Shown here in pieces: positions 20,510 to 29,840 of a stretch of DNA of 64,000 bases. Source of the stretch: Streptomyces sp. NBC_01717 (GTDB taxonomy: Bacteria; Actinomycetota; Actinomycetes; Streptomycetales; Streptomycetaceae). Within the stretch, counting starts at the first letter, position 1. The number at the start of each line of letters is the position of its first letter. Location: the NCBI RefSeq assembly GCF_036248255.1, contig NZ_CP109178.1, positions 2,356,001 to 2,420,000 on the forward strand, written 5' to 3'. Made by a program: the position numbers and the translations under genes. Under the pieces are notes generated by a model that had not been told where the DNA came from, did not search any database, and saw only the letters and a list, made by a program, of their open reading frames with translations.

Positions 20510-21684
20510 GCACCGCGACCCACCGCATCCCCCTGTACGAACCGGACTTCGCCCAGAATCCGCACGCCGCCTACCAGCGCATGCGCGAGCAGTTCGGCCC
20601 TCTGGTCCCCGTAGACCTGGCCCCCGGCGTGCCCGCCACGCTGGTCGTCGGCTATGAGGAGGCCCGCCGCATCCTCGGCGACCCGCAACGCTTCCCCGCC
20701 GACCCGCGCCAGTGGCAGACCTCGGTCCCCGACACCTGCCCCATCCGGCCGATGATGGAGTGGCGCCCCAACGCCCTGCGCTCGGCCGGCGCCGAGCACG
20801 CCCGCTACCGGGCCGCGAACACGGAAGCCCTCGGGGCTGTCGACCAGCACGCGCTGCGAGCCCGCGTCGAACTGGTTGCCGAGCAGACCATCAACGCCTT
20901 CAGGGGCAGCGGCAAGGCGGACCTGCTGTCCCAGTACGCCTGGCCTCTCGCGTTCCAGACGCTCAGCCACCTGCTCGGCTGCCCCGACGAGGTCGGCCAC
21001 CGGATCGCGGACGGAATGGCGAAGATCTTCGACGGGGTCAACGCCTCCATCGGCAACCAGATCATGGCTCATGCCGTGGCGGACCTCGTCGCCCTGCGCC
21101 GCCGAGAGCCCGGTGACGACGTGACCAGCAGGCTCCTCGTCCATGTCGCCCGGCTGGACGACACCGAGATGGGCCAGCAGCTCATCACCCTGTACGGGGC
21201 GGGCATCGAACCCCTGACCAACCTGATCACGAACACCCTCCTGGAGATGCTCACCAACAGCGAGTTCTCCGGTGACCTGCACGCCGGCGACGCCTCCGTC
21301 CGCGAGGCCCTGGACAGCGTCCTCTATCGCGACCCGCCGCTCGCGAACTTCGCGATGTCCTACCCGCCCCGCCCGGCCGACATCGGCGGGTACCTGCTGC
21401 CCGCCGACCAGCCGGTGGTCATCAGCTATGCCGCCTGCAACAACGACCCCGCCCTGGGAACCCACCGGCCACTGGGCAACCGGGCCCACCTCGCCTGGGG
21501 CGCCGGCCCGCACGGCTGCCCTGCCAGCACGCACGCCTACCTCATCGCCGAAACCGCCATCCTCCACGTCCTCGACGCCCTGCCCGAGATGGACCTCGAC
21601 GGCCACCGCGACGACCTCGTCCGGCGCCCCGGCCCCTTCCACCGCTCGCTGGTCGCCCTCCCCGTCACCTTCCCCTCAAGCTGA
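20506..21684 (+). CDS. cvnE: Conservon cytochrome P450, CYP157-like, without the ExxR motif
   Basis: 392 residues, P450 fold. The haem-ligand loop is WGAGPHGCPAS, with the Cys intact. The I-helix region YGAGIEPLTNLI lacks the usual acid-Thr arrangement. The K-helix reads REALDSVLYRDPP where ordinary P450s have ExxR-Y-xPP, so the Glu and Arg are replaced. Published CYP157 enzymes of Streptomyces conservons also lack ExxR, which supports that assignment. Function unknown; the enzyme may be regulatory or have an unusual reaction. Start is GTG at 20506, coupled to cvnD. Confidence 0.88.
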   Translation: MSTATHRIPLYEPDFAQNPHAAYQRMREQFGPLVPVDLAPGVPATLVVGYEEARRILGDPQRFPADPRQWQTSVPDTCPIRPMMEWRPNALRSAGAEHARYRAANTEALGAVDQHALRARVELVAEQTINAFRGSGKADLLSQYAWPLAFQTLSHLLGCPDEVGHRIADGMAKIFDGVNASIGNQIMAHAVADLVALRRREPGDDVTSRLLVHVARLDDTEMGQQLITLYGAGIEPLTNLITNTLLEMLTNSEFSGDLHAGDASVREALDSVLYRDPPLANFAMSYPPRPADIGGYLLPADQPVVISYAACNNDPALGTHRPLGNRAHLAWGAGPHGCPASTHAYLIAETAILHVLDALPEMDLDGHRDDLVRRPGPFHRSLVALPVTFPSS

Positions 21685-21697
21685 AAGAAGCCCCAAC

Positions 21698-22930
21698 GTG
21701 TCCGAACGGCAGATACTCGTCCTCGACCCCACCGGATCCGACCCGGACGCCGAACACCAGGCCCTGCGCGACCGCGGCTCCGCCACTCTCGTGGACATCC
21801 TCGGCGTGCGCGCCTGGTCCGTCTCCGACCCGGCCCTCCTTAAGCAGCTTCTGACCAGCAAGGACGTCTCCAAGGACGGCCGCGCCCACTGGCCGGCATT
21901 CGCCGAGACGGTCCCCACCTGGCCGCTGGCCCTGTGGGTGGCGGTGGAGAACATGTTCACCGCCTACGGCGGCAACCACAGCCGCCTGCGGCGCATGGTC
22001 GCCCCCGCCCTCTCGGCCCGCCGTACCGCCGCCCTCCAGGCGGACATCGAGCTCCTCGTGAACGGCATCCTCCACGACCTCGCCGCCCTCCCGGCCGATG
22101 AGGTGGCCGACCTTCGCGAGCACCTCGCCTACCCGCTCCCGATCGCCGTCATCGGCAAGCTCATGGGCGTCCCCGCCGACCGGCGCACCGAGTTCCGCAC
22201 CGTGGTGGACAACGTATTCGCCACCCACCTCTCCGCCGAGGAACAAGCCGCGAACACCGCCACCCTGTACGGCCTGCTGGACGCCCTGATCGAGATCAAG
22301 CGCACCGAGCCCGGCGAGGACATGACCTCGCTGCTGATCGCCGCCCGCGACGAGGAGGGCGACGGCTCCGCCCTCAGCGACGCCGAGCTGCGCGACACGC
22401 TCCTGCTGATGATCAGCGCCGGGTACGAGACCACCGTCAACGTCATCGACCAGGCCATCACCACCCTGCTCTCCGAGCCAGAGCAGCTGGCCCACGTCCG
22501 GGACGGCCGCTGCACCTGGGAGGGCGTAGTCGAGGAGACCCTGCGCCACCAGCCCGCGGTCAAGCACCTTCCCCTGCGCTATGCCCGCACCGACATCGCC
22601 CTCCCGGACGGGCAGACGATCAAGACCGGCGAGGCGATCCTCGCCTCCTACGCCGCCGCCAACCGGCACCCCGACTGGCACGAGGACGCCGACCGCTTCG
22701 ACGCCACCCGCCTCAGCAAGGAACACCTCGCCTTCGGACACGGCGTCCACTTCTGCCTCGGCGCCCCACTTGCCCGACTCGAAGTCGCCACCGCCCTGCG
22801 CCTGCTCTTCGAACGCTTCCCCGACGCCCAACTCGCCACGGACAGGACCGATCTGAAGAGGCTGCCGAGCCTGATCAGCAACGGACACACCTCCGTCCCT
22901 GTGCGCCTGCGCCCGCCGTCGAGCCGCTGA
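21698..22930 (+). CDS. Cytochrome P450, CYP154-like, second conservon P450
   Basis: 410 residues with all canonical P450 features: I-helix MISAGYETTVNVI, K-helix VVEETLRHQPAV (ExxR), and haem loop AFGHGVHFCLGAPLARLE. CYP154 enzymes are typically encoded directly after CYP157 in streptomycete conservons and oxidise steroids, macrolides or peptides. GTG at 21698 has AAAGAAG nine bases ahead. Whether it acts in the downstream pathway or belongs only to the conservon cannot be told from sequence. Confidence 0.9.
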   Translation: MSERQILVLDPTGSDPDAEHQALRDRGSATLVDILGVRAWSVSDPALLKQLLTSKDVSKDGRAHWPAFAETVPTWPLALWVAVENMFTAYGGNHSRLRRMVAPALSARRTAALQADIELLVNGILHDLAALPADEVADLREHLAYPLPIAVIGKLMGVPADRRTEFRTVVDNVFATHLSAEEQAANTATLYGLLDALIEIKRTEPGEDMTSLLIAARDEEGDGSALSDAELRDTLLLMISAGYETTVNVIDQAITTLLSEPEQLAHVRDGRCTWEGVVEETLRHQPAVKHLPLRYARTDIALPDGQTIKTGEAILASYAAANRHPDWHEDADRFDATRLSKEHLAFGHGVHFCLGAPLARLEVATALRLLFERFPDAQLATDRTDLKRLPSLISNGHTSVPVRLRPPSSR

Positions 22931-22954
22931 CCGATACCGACGAGGAAGACCACC

Positions 22955-23434
22955 ATGACCGCCCCAGCCCCGACCACACCGCTCACCCCGGCCGAACGGC
23001 GCATCGCCCAGCATGTGGTGAACGGCCTACCAACAGGCCAGATCGCCGACACCGAGACCCTGTCGCACCACACGGTCCGCGCGCACATGGTCTCCCTGCG
23101 CAGGAAGCTGCACTGCCCCGAACGCTGCTCCCTTGCCGTAGTCACCCACCGTCTGCTCAGCGCCAACGAGGCCACGGCCCCGGCACCGGACACGCCAGCC
23201 CCCGACTTGAGCACCGAGCAGACGAACCTGCTGAAGGCCGTCGCCGAGCACACCAAGCCGCTCGACATCGCGCGCGCCGCCAACATGGCACCGGCGGACC
23301 TCTGCGCGGCGCTCCTCCAGTTGCTCGCTGATACCGGGGCACCGGACACCACCCGGCTGGTCGCCCGGGCCCACGGCTGGAACCTGCTGACCGCCCAGCA
23401 GACCAGCACGGTGCGGAGCGGAGCGAGCAAGTGA
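22955..23434 (+). CDS. LuxR-type HTH regulator
   Basis: 159 residues. A GerE/LuxR DNA-binding domain lies at the N-terminus (LTPAERRIAQHVVNGLPTGQ, SHHTVRAHMVSLRRKLH), which is unusual because it is normally C-terminal. The second half is a small helical domain of unknown role (LSTEQTNLLKAVAEHTKPLD). There is no receiver domain. Position at the junction between conservon and biosynthetic-like genes suggests a pathway regulator. It is coupled to the HAD gene by GTGA. Confidence 0.8.
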   Translation: MTAPAPTTPLTPAERRIAQHVVNGLPTGQIADTETLSHHTVRAHMVSLRRKLHCPERCSLAVVTHRLLSANEATAPAPDTPAPDLSTEQTNLLKAVAEHTKPLDIARAANMAPADLCAALLQLLADTGAPDTTRLVARAHGWNLLTAQQTSTVRSGASK

Positions 23435-24171
23435 CCACGTCACCCGTTCCCACGGCCTCCGAGCAGTCCTCCGCGCCCCTGCACCATCGCCCGAAACCGT
23501 CGGCACTCCAGCCTCCCGATGCTGAACGGGCACTCCTTCTTGACCTGGACGGTGTCCTACTGGACACGCGGCCGGTGATGCGCGAGGCGTGGAGGAAGGT
23601 CCAGGAAGACCACGGCCTCGCTATCCCGTTCGCCGCGTACGAAGCCCACCTGGGGCGGGAGTTCAGCGACATCATGGAGCGGCTCGGTGTCGTCGACGCT
23701 GACGGCGTCCACCGGACCTACGGAGCCGGCTCGACAGCCGCAGCGCATTTGGCCCAGGAGTTCATCGGGATCACGGACGTCCTGCACGCCTTCGTGGCAG
23801 CTGGCTGGCGGCTTGGAGTCGTGACATCCAAGCACGTCGATCGGGCCGCGCCCCTCCTGGCGCAGCTTGGTTGCCCCTTCGGCACCGTGCGGACACCCGC
23901 GGGTTCCGGGCGGTCGAAGCCGGCGCCGGACCCTCTCCTCCTCGCGTTGGTGGACCTCGGAGTCGACCCTGCGTCGGCCGTGTACATCGGGGACATGCCG
24001 GTGGATCGGGAGGCAGCAACTCGTGCCGGCGTCCCCTACATTCATGCCGCCTGGGGGTACGGCGAGCCCGGCCCTCCTGCTGTGGCGGTCGCCCAGTCCC
24101 CAACCGACCTGCTCGACCTCCTCCACCAGGCCACGGCATGCACTCCCATTGTCGAAGGGAGCCTGGCGTGA
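23431..24171 (+). CDS. HAD-superfamily hydrolase (phosphoglycolate-phosphatase-like)
   Basis: 246 residues. Motif I LLLDLDGVLLDT, motif II GVVTSK, motif III Lys in SGRSKPAPDP and motif IV VYIGDMPVDREAA are all present, with a helical cap between I and II. Likely a phosphatase of a sugar phosphate or nucleotide. The first ~30 residues are a disordered extension. Starts with GTG overlapping the LuxR stop and is itself coupled to the glycosyltransferase by GTGA. First enzyme of the putative pathway. Confidence 0.85.
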   Translation: MTTSPVPTASEQSSAPLHHRPKPSALQPPDAERALLLDLDGVLLDTRPVMREAWRKVQEDHGLAIPFAAYEAHLGREFSDIMERLGVVDADGVHRTYGAGSTAAAHLAQEFIGITDVLHAFVAAGWRLGVVTSKHVDRAAPLLAQLGCPFGTVRTPAGSGRSKPAPDPLLLALVDLGVDPASAVYIGDMPVDREAATRAGVPYIHAAWGYGEPGPPAVAVAQSPTDLLDLLHQATACTPIVEGSLA

Positions 24172-26015
24172 CCACCTCGGCATTCGGAGACTTGGGCCTT
24201 GTCCGAAGAGAAGACGGCCACCGGCCCGCCTGGGTCCTAGTCGGCGCCAGCCGCTTTGACGTCGCCGACTCCCTCCGCATCAGAACGGGAGATCTGGAGG
24301 CGCTGCCGCTGAACCAGCAGGACCTCCGCTCGTTGACCGAACGCGTCATGGCCGCCCTGCACGAGTACGGCGGCGGCCGAGCCCACACGCCCGGCGGAGC
24401 TGACTGGCTCCATGTCCAGCACGTACCGGTCCGCCGACTGGTCACGCAGGTCCTGCGGAAACTGCTGGCATTGAGCCTCTGGGAGCCATTCGTCACCGCA
24501 CCCGGACCCATCACCCCGGTGCCGTACGAAGGTCTCGTCGGTGTGCGGCCGAGCAGCTCTCAGGAGTACCGCACCTACACGGTCACCTGGTCGGGCATTG
24601 CCTATCTGCTTGGCGGCACGGCGGCACACAATCCGCCGCACACTGCCGAGTTGAGCACGCTCTTACCCGCCGACGTGGCTATCACCGAGCCGCACCCGCT
24701 CCCCACGGGCCTGCACCGGGGCGGAGTCGTGGCCCTTTCTTGGTCGTCCCGCCACGCCGAGACCCTGATGCCGGTTCTTCGGGAGTTGGCGCGCAAGGGG
24801 CACGACAGCGTGCTCATCGACCTCGCCACTGATCCCGGTCAGCGCTGCTTGGCCGAGGGCAGCGAGAGCGTGCGGGTGTGTCCTGCACCGGTTGGGCTCT
24901 TCCGGCTGTCAGGCGAGACGGACGGACTGCGTCCCGCGGATGACGACCGGACCGTCGAGGTCGGTCCGCACGCGATCCGCCTGTCCCGCCTCGTCCGGTT
25001 GTTGTCCACGCTGCTGGCGATGAGCGGCGGCTGCACGCAGCCATCCTGGCCTGCTCTGGTCCAGGCGGAGAACTGGCTGGGCCGCGTTCTGAGAGCCGTT
25101 CGTCCGCACTCCGTCGTCCTCAGCAACGACACAAGTCCGCTCGGGGCGTTGGCGGTTCACCTTGCTGATCGGCACGACTCCAACACGGTGCACGTCCAGC
25201 ACGGCGCCTGGACGGAAGAGTCCGTCGCGTGGCCCGCCCTCCACAGCCGGGACGTGGTCGTGATGGGCGAGCGCGACCATCCGCTCGCCCTCGCCTGGGC
25301 CAAGCACCCGAAGAGTGAGGTGCACGTCCTGGGGCAGCCCCGCTTCGATGCCCTGGCCGCTTTGGGCCGTGGGGCACAGCGCCGGTACCTGGAAAAGCTG
25401 TTGTCGGTCGGCACACGGCGTGCCCCGTCGAAGATCGCCGTGTGGGCCTGCCAGCCCTTCCGGCCCGAGCATCTCGCCCGCCAGGCCGAACTCCTCCTCG
25501 GCGGGCTGCGGTCGGCCGGCCCGGACTGGGGACTGGTCATCGCTCCGCATCCGGCGCAGCGCGACAGCGTGTTCGCCCCGCTTCTTGAGCAGGCGACCGG
25601 TCTTCCGGTGGCCGTCGCCGACACTCGGGTTGGAGCACGCGGGTGCCTGGCCGGCGCGGATGTGGTCGCGAGCGCCTACTCGACATGCGGCATCGAAGCC
25701 GCGCTGCTGGGCGTGCCCGTCCTTGAACTTGCCGCCCCGGGCGAACGGACCCTCGGCCTGGCCGACCACGGCATCGCGCAACGGTGTGGCTCCGCGGACG
25801 AAGTCGGCATCGCCCTCGCGGAGCTGCCCCGCTCTCGCCCGCCGGCCGGAGCCGCCGATTCGGTGTGCCGGTGGCGCGGCGACAGCGCCGCCCAGGTCGC
25901 CCGCCTCATCGATCACCGCGCCACGCACCCCGAGCTGCCCTTTGACCCCCTTCACGACGATGCCCGCAGCACGCCGCCCGTGCCTGAGCAGGGCGAAGGA
26001 GTCCCAGCCTCATGA
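24168..26015 (+). CDS. GT-B-type glycosyltransferase, capsule/Kdo-transferase-like C-terminal half
   Basis: 615 residues, start GTG at 24168 overlapping the HAD stop. The N-terminal ~180 residues are not recognised. From ~185 (VVALSWSSRHAETLMPVLRE) two Rossmann-like domains follow. TVHVQHGAWTEESVAWPALH, then VVVMGERDHPL and HVLGQPRFDAL, resemble surface-polysaccharide transferases that recognise the nucleotide diphosphate or CMP-sugar. ADVVASAYSTCGIEAALLGV is the typical donor-binding helix region. With a kdsB-like gene in the same operon, a CMP-ulosonate donor is one possibility, but the donor is not shown by the sequence. Confidence 0.7.
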   Translation: MTTSAFGDLGLVRREDGHRPAWVLVGASRFDVADSLRIRTGDLEALPLNQQDLRSLTERVMAALHEYGGGRAHTPGGADWLHVQHVPVRRLVTQVLRKLLALSLWEPFVTAPGPITPVPYEGLVGVRPSSSQEYRTYTVTWSGIAYLLGGTAAHNPPHTAELSTLLPADVAITEPHPLPTGLHRGGVVALSWSSRHAETLMPVLRELARKGHDSVLIDLATDPGQRCLAEGSESVRVCPAPVGLFRLSGETDGLRPADDDRTVEVGPHAIRLSRLVRLLSTLLAMSGGCTQPSWPALVQAENWLGRVLRAVRPHSVVLSNDTSPLGALAVHLADRHDSNTVHVQHGAWTEESVAWPALHSRDVVVMGERDHPLALAWAKHPKSEVHVLGQPRFDALAALGRGAQRRYLEKLLSVGTRRAPSKIAVWACQPFRPEHLARQAELLLGGLRSAGPDWGLVIAPHPAQRDSVFAPLLEQATGLPVAVADTRVGARGCLAGADVVASAYSTCGIEAALLGVPVLELAAPGERTLGLADHGIAQRCGSADEVGIALAELPRSRPPAGAADSVCRWRGDSAAQVARLIDHRATHPELPFDPLHDDARSTPPVPEQGEGVPAS

Positions 26016-26968
26016 CCCATCTGACCGCCGACAACATCGCCGAGTTGTTCTCCGGAGCCGTCACGCTGACGAAGTCCGGCGACAAGGTCAGCCCGCGCGG
26101 CATGCCCACGCGGGAAGTCCGCGACATCCACTTGCTGCTCACGCAGCCGCGTGCCCGCCTGCTGTACGCGCCGCCGGCCAGGATCCTGAACCCGGCGTTC
26201 GCCGTGGCCGAGAGCGTCTGGCACCTGTCCGGCTCGGACGATCCGTGGATCTTCGACTACAACGCGCGGCTCCGGCAGTACGCCGATGACGGGGTGTTGC
26301 TCGGCGCGTACGGCCCCAGGATGCGGAACTGGGCCGGCAAGGTCGATCAGCTCAGCCGTGTCGTGGAGATCCTCAAGGAGGACCCCGACTCCCGCCGCGC
26401 CCTGATCCAGCTCTACGACCCGGTTCAGGACGCCGCCGGGCACAAGGACGTGCCCTGCACCCTCGGCTTCCGCTTCCATCTGCGTGCCGGCCGACTGCAC
26501 ATGGCGACCATGATGCGGGGCCAGGACGTGTGGATCGGCATGCCGTACGACGTCTTCTTCTACACCGTCCTGCACGAGCTGGTCGCCGGATGGCTCGACG
26601 CGGAGCTGGGCGAGTTCCACCTGCACGTGGGGTCGCTGCACATCTACGAGGAGCACCTCGACCAGTCCGAGCAGCTGGCCTCGCTCACGGCGAGCCCCGT
26701 CATGCCCGACCTGCGGACACCGTGGACCGGCTTCGCCGGTCTGCTCGATCAGGTCGCGGCCCGGGACGTGACCGGCCACCCCGGCTGGGACGCGATGGCC
26801 GGGACGCTGCGCAGCTACCGGCTGTGGAAGGACGGACAGCACCAGCAGGCGTGGCGCGTGGCCGACGGCATCGACGGCCCCCTCGGCCAGGCCCTCACCG
26901 CCTGGTATGGCGAGCTGAAACGACGCTCCCGCCAGCCCGCGGCTGCGACGACGGCCGGGGCGAGGTGA
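26012..26968 (+). CDS. Thymidylate-synthase homologue with Asn-to-Asp switch (cytidylate C5 methylase/hydroxymethylase-like)
   Basis: 318 residues. Catalytic Cys at ~149 in DVPCTLGF, with upstream SRRALIQLYDP. The phosphate-binding and folate region reads MMRGQDVWIGMPYDVFFYTV. In dUMP-specific thymidylate synthases this position is PFN (Asn177 in E. coli); here it is PYD with Asp at ~180. Asp is found in T4 dCMP hydroxymethylase and related CMP hydroxymethylases such as MilA of mildiomycin, because it pairs with the cytosine amino group. I infer that it methylates or hydroxymethylates C5 of CMP, dCMP or a conjugate. Coupled by ATGA to the preceding gene. Confidence 0.85.
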   Translation: MTHLTADNIAELFSGAVTLTKSGDKVSPRGMPTREVRDIHLLLTQPRARLLYAPPARILNPAFAVAESVWHLSGSDDPWIFDYNARLRQYADDGVLLGAYGPRMRNWAGKVDQLSRVVEILKEDPDSRRALIQLYDPVQDAAGHKDVPCTLGFRFHLRAGRLHMATMMRGQDVWIGMPYDVFFYTVLHELVAGWLDAELGEFHLHVGSLHIYEEHLDQSEQLASLTASPVMPDLRTPWTGFAGLLDQVAARDVTGHPGWDAMAGTLRSYRLWKDGQHQQAWRVADGIDGPLGQALTAWYGELKRRSRQPAAATTAGAR

Positions 26969-26976
26969 CGGCCGCC

Positions 26977-28695
26977 ATGAAGCGCACTCTCTCGGTCATC
27001 CTCGGCCTGTGCTCCTACACCCACGACTCGTCGGCAGCTCTCCTGGTCGACGGCGAACTCATCGGCTTCGTCGAGGAGGAGCGCCTCTCCGAGCAGAAGC
27101 ACACCAAGCTCTACCCCGCTCACGCTGTGGACTGGCTGCTCGGCCGGGCCAAGCTCACCTCAGCCGACGTGGACACTGTCGCCTACAACTTCCAGCCCGC
27201 CCGCTACCTCGCCGAGTCGCCCGCCGCCCTGCGCATGGCGCTCTCCCCGACAACTCGTGACCGGGCGTTCGCCCGAGCGCACGGGTTCGCCAAGGTGGCC
27301 GTGCGCACCCAGCGGCGCCTGCGGCTGATCGGCAGGCAGTTCCCCGCCGCCCGTGTTACCCCGGTGCTGCATCACCGCGCCCACCAGCTCACGGCCTTCG
27401 CCGCCTCGGGCTGGGACGAAGCCGCCGTGCTCGTGGTCGACAGCCTCGGCGAGCGGCAGACCACCACCATCGCCCGCTGCCACGACACGCTCCGTCCCCG
27501 CGCGCAGACCCTAGAGGCGATCAACGACCCAGCCTCCCTGGGGTACGTGTACGGCGCCGTCACCGAGCACCTGGGCTGGCGCCGGGGCGACGAGGAGGGC
27601 ACCGTGATGGCGCTGGCCGCCCTCGGCGACCCCGCTCGCTTCCGCTCCCTCTTCACCCACGCCGTCCACACGACCGCAACCGGCTTCCGCATCAACCCCG
27701 CCTACTTCCCCACGCGCACCCTCACGTCGGGATACGAGCGGACGTCCCGCCGTTTCGTCACCGAGACCTGCCCCGAACGGCACCCGGGCGAGTCCCTGGC
27801 CGACGTCCATCGGGACCTGGCGGCGGCTCTCCAGGAGCGGACCGAGCAGGTCATGGTGCACCTGGCCCGCCGCGCTCGCGTGCTCACCGGCTCCCGGCGC
27901 CTGTGCGTGGCGGGCGGTGTCGCCACGAACTGCGTGAGCATCGGCCGGATCATCGAGGCCGGCATCTTCGACGAGGTCTTCGTGCCTCCTGCGCCCGGTG
28001 ACGCCGGTACCGCGATCGGCGCCGCCCTCGCCGTGCATATCGGCGGACGCAGCCCGCGACCGGTGGCCGGCGTCGCCCGCACCTGCTACCTCGGCCCGTC
28101 CTACGAGGACCAGGCCCTCGACCTCACGCCCTGGCCCGCCCTTCACCAGAAGACCCTGGGCATCGAAACCGCAGAGTTCCTCGCCGACCAGCTGGCCCAC
28201 GGCACGATCGTCGGCCTGTTCCAGGGGCCCGTCGAAGCCGGGCCGCGAGCCCTGGGCAACCGTTCGATCCTCGCCTCTCCGCTGGAGCCCGGCGTCGTCG
28301 AGCGGCTGAACGCCACCGTGAAGTTCCGCGAGCCGTTCCGGCCCTTCGCCCCCATGGTCCTGGCCGAGCGCGCCCGCGAGTTCTTCACCCTCGGCCAGCA
28401 GGCGCCGTACATGTCCATGGCCTCCGGCGTGACCGACAAAACGCGCGAGCGCATGCCGGCCATCGTGCACGCCAACGGCACCTCCCGCCTGCAGACCGTC
28501 ACCAAGGCGCAGAACCCGTTCATGCACGCGGTCCTGACCGCCTTCGGCCGCCGGACCGGGGTGCCCGTGCTGATCAACACGTCCCTCAACGTCAAGGGCA
28601 AGCCGATCTGCGGAACACCGGAAATGGCCCTGGATTGCCTGGCCAACTCCGGGCTCGACGCCCTGCTCCTCGAAGGGCGGTGGATCACAAAGTGA
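26977..28695 (+). CDS. NodU/TobZ-family O-carbamoyltransferase
   Basis: 572 residues. Transfers a carbamoyl group from carbamoyl phosphate via carbamoyl-AMP to a hydroxyl, as in TobZ, NovN and PolO. N-terminal Kae1-like part has HDSSAALLVDGELIGFVEEE and ERLSEQKHTKLYP, then HHRAHQLTAFAASGWDEAAV with the metal-binding histidines. C-terminal YrdC-related part has EAGPRALGNRSILASP, KFREPFRPFAPMVL and VLINTSLNVKGKPI. ATG at 26977 has GAGGTGA 8 nt upstream; GTG at 26965 overlapping the previous stop is an alternative. Being directly next to the TS homologue, it could carbamoylate the hydroxymethyl group that enzyme makes. Confidence 0.9.
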   Translation: MKRTLSVILGLCSYTHDSSAALLVDGELIGFVEEERLSEQKHTKLYPAHAVDWLLGRAKLTSADVDTVAYNFQPARYLAESPAALRMALSPTTRDRAFARAHGFAKVAVRTQRRLRLIGRQFPAARVTPVLHHRAHQLTAFAASGWDEAAVLVVDSLGERQTTTIARCHDTLRPRAQTLEAINDPASLGYVYGAVTEHLGWRRGDEEGTVMALAALGDPARFRSLFTHAVHTTATGFRINPAYFPTRTLTSGYERTSRRFVTETCPERHPGESLADVHRDLAAALQERTEQVMVHLARRARVLTGSRRLCVAGGVATNCVSIGRIIEAGIFDEVFVPPAPGDAGTAIGAALAVHIGGRSPRPVAGVARTCYLGPSYEDQALDLTPWPALHQKTLGIETAEFLADQLAHGTIVGLFQGPVEAGPRALGNRSILASPLEPGVVERLNATVKFREPFRPFAPMVLAERAREFFTLGQQAPYMSMASGVTDKTRERMPAIVHANGTSRLQTVTKAQNPFMHAVLTAFGRRTGVPVLINTSLNVKGKPICGTPEMALDCLANSGLDALLLEGRWITK

Positions 28696-29744
28696 AGATC
28701 GGATACAGCTTCTGGGGCTTCCTCGGCAACGGGGTCACCGACACCCCGGACGGGGGACGCAGCCACCGCCGCCCCTTCATCGACGCCCTCATCGCCCACG
28801 GTCACGACATCGTCTTCCTGCAGGCCGACCGCGACCGCCTCGAAGCGGGCGAGGACCTCGGCGGCGCGTACACCTTCGACGACGGCGTTCCGCACATCGA
28901 CGCCCTGTTCCTGGAGTGGCGCTGGGCGATCCCCGGCCGCAACACCACCATGTGCGGGAGCGAGGGGCACACCTGCGACCTTCACCGCCAGGCCCAGCTC
29001 ATCAACCACTACACCGTGCGGCACCAGACACCCACTGTGATCTGGGACAAGGACCGCACCCTGCGAGCCGAGAGCGTGTGGCGCACCACGTCGCACACCC
29101 GCGTCTGCGAGGCCGCCCTCGCCCCGACCCACGGAGCGCACTCGCTACTCTTCCCCGTCGCCGAGAACCTCCTCACCCAGGCGGACCCCGTGGCCCTCGC
29201 GGCACAGCGGCGGGACCTCGTGCTCGGCTACGTGGGCAACCAGTACGACCGCGACGAGCCCTTCGACCGCTTCTTCGCCCCAGCCGCCGCCCGCGTCGAG
29301 CACCTGGTCGCCGGGAAGTGGACGGAGACCAACCGCTGGCCGCACGTCCACTTCCTGGGCCGGATCCCGTTCGAGGCCGCCGCCGGCGTATACGGCAGGT
29401 CCCTGGCCACGGTGCTCATGCTGCCCGAGCGGTACGCCGCCGTCGGGCAGATGACCCAGCGCATCTTCGAGGCCGTGCTCGCCGGGTGCCTGCCCCTGGC
29501 CCCGGCGGACATCCGCTACGTCAACCGGTTCGTCCCGGACGAGCTGGTCGTGCGCTCCGGCCGGGACGTGATCGAACGCCTCTCCCACCTCCGCGAGATC
29601 GCCGGCACCCAGCAGCACGCCGACCTGATCGCCGCGTGCGTGGACCGTCTGCGCCTGTTCGGCCTGAGCAAGCAGGTCGACACCCTGGAATCCCTTCTGC
29701 ACGGTCTCGTGAGGCCGGGCACGACCGAGCGGGGAGCTGCCTGA
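28692..29744 (+). CDS. Glycosyltransferase-like GT-B protein
   Basis: 350 residues, GTG start overlapping the carbamoyltransferase stop. N-terminal motif IGYSFWGFLGNGVTDTPDGG contains the Gly-rich loop near the start of GT-B enzymes. The C-terminal half has LVLGYVGNQYDRDEPFDRFF, VHFLGRIPFEAAAGVYGRSL and QRIFEAVLAGCLPLAPADIR, the last being the usual Glu-containing donor-binding region. Specificity unknown. It has many homologue-like features of CgeB/DUF3880-type transferases, but I cannot place it in a numbered family. Confidence 0.7.
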   Translation: MKIGYSFWGFLGNGVTDTPDGGRSHRRPFIDALIAHGHDIVFLQADRDRLEAGEDLGGAYTFDDGVPHIDALFLEWRWAIPGRNTTMCGSEGHTCDLHRQAQLINHYTVRHQTPTVIWDKDRTLRAESVWRTTSHTRVCEAALAPTHGAHSLLFPVAENLLTQADPVALAAQRRDLVLGYVGNQYDRDEPFDRFFAPAAARVEHLVAGKWTETNRWPHVHFLGRIPFEAAAGVYGRSLATVLMLPERYAAVGQMTQRIFEAVLAGCLPLAPADIRYVNRFVPDELVVRSGRDVIERLSHLREIAGTQQHADLIAACVDRLRLFGLSKQVDTLESLLHGLVRPGTTERGAA

Positions 29745-29840
29745 TGCCGACCGCTCTACAGGCCATGGCGCCTGGATCATCAAAACGTGTCCTGGAGGAT
29801 GGCTCCGCCGGACACCCGAACCTCTCTACGCTGGAGCACC

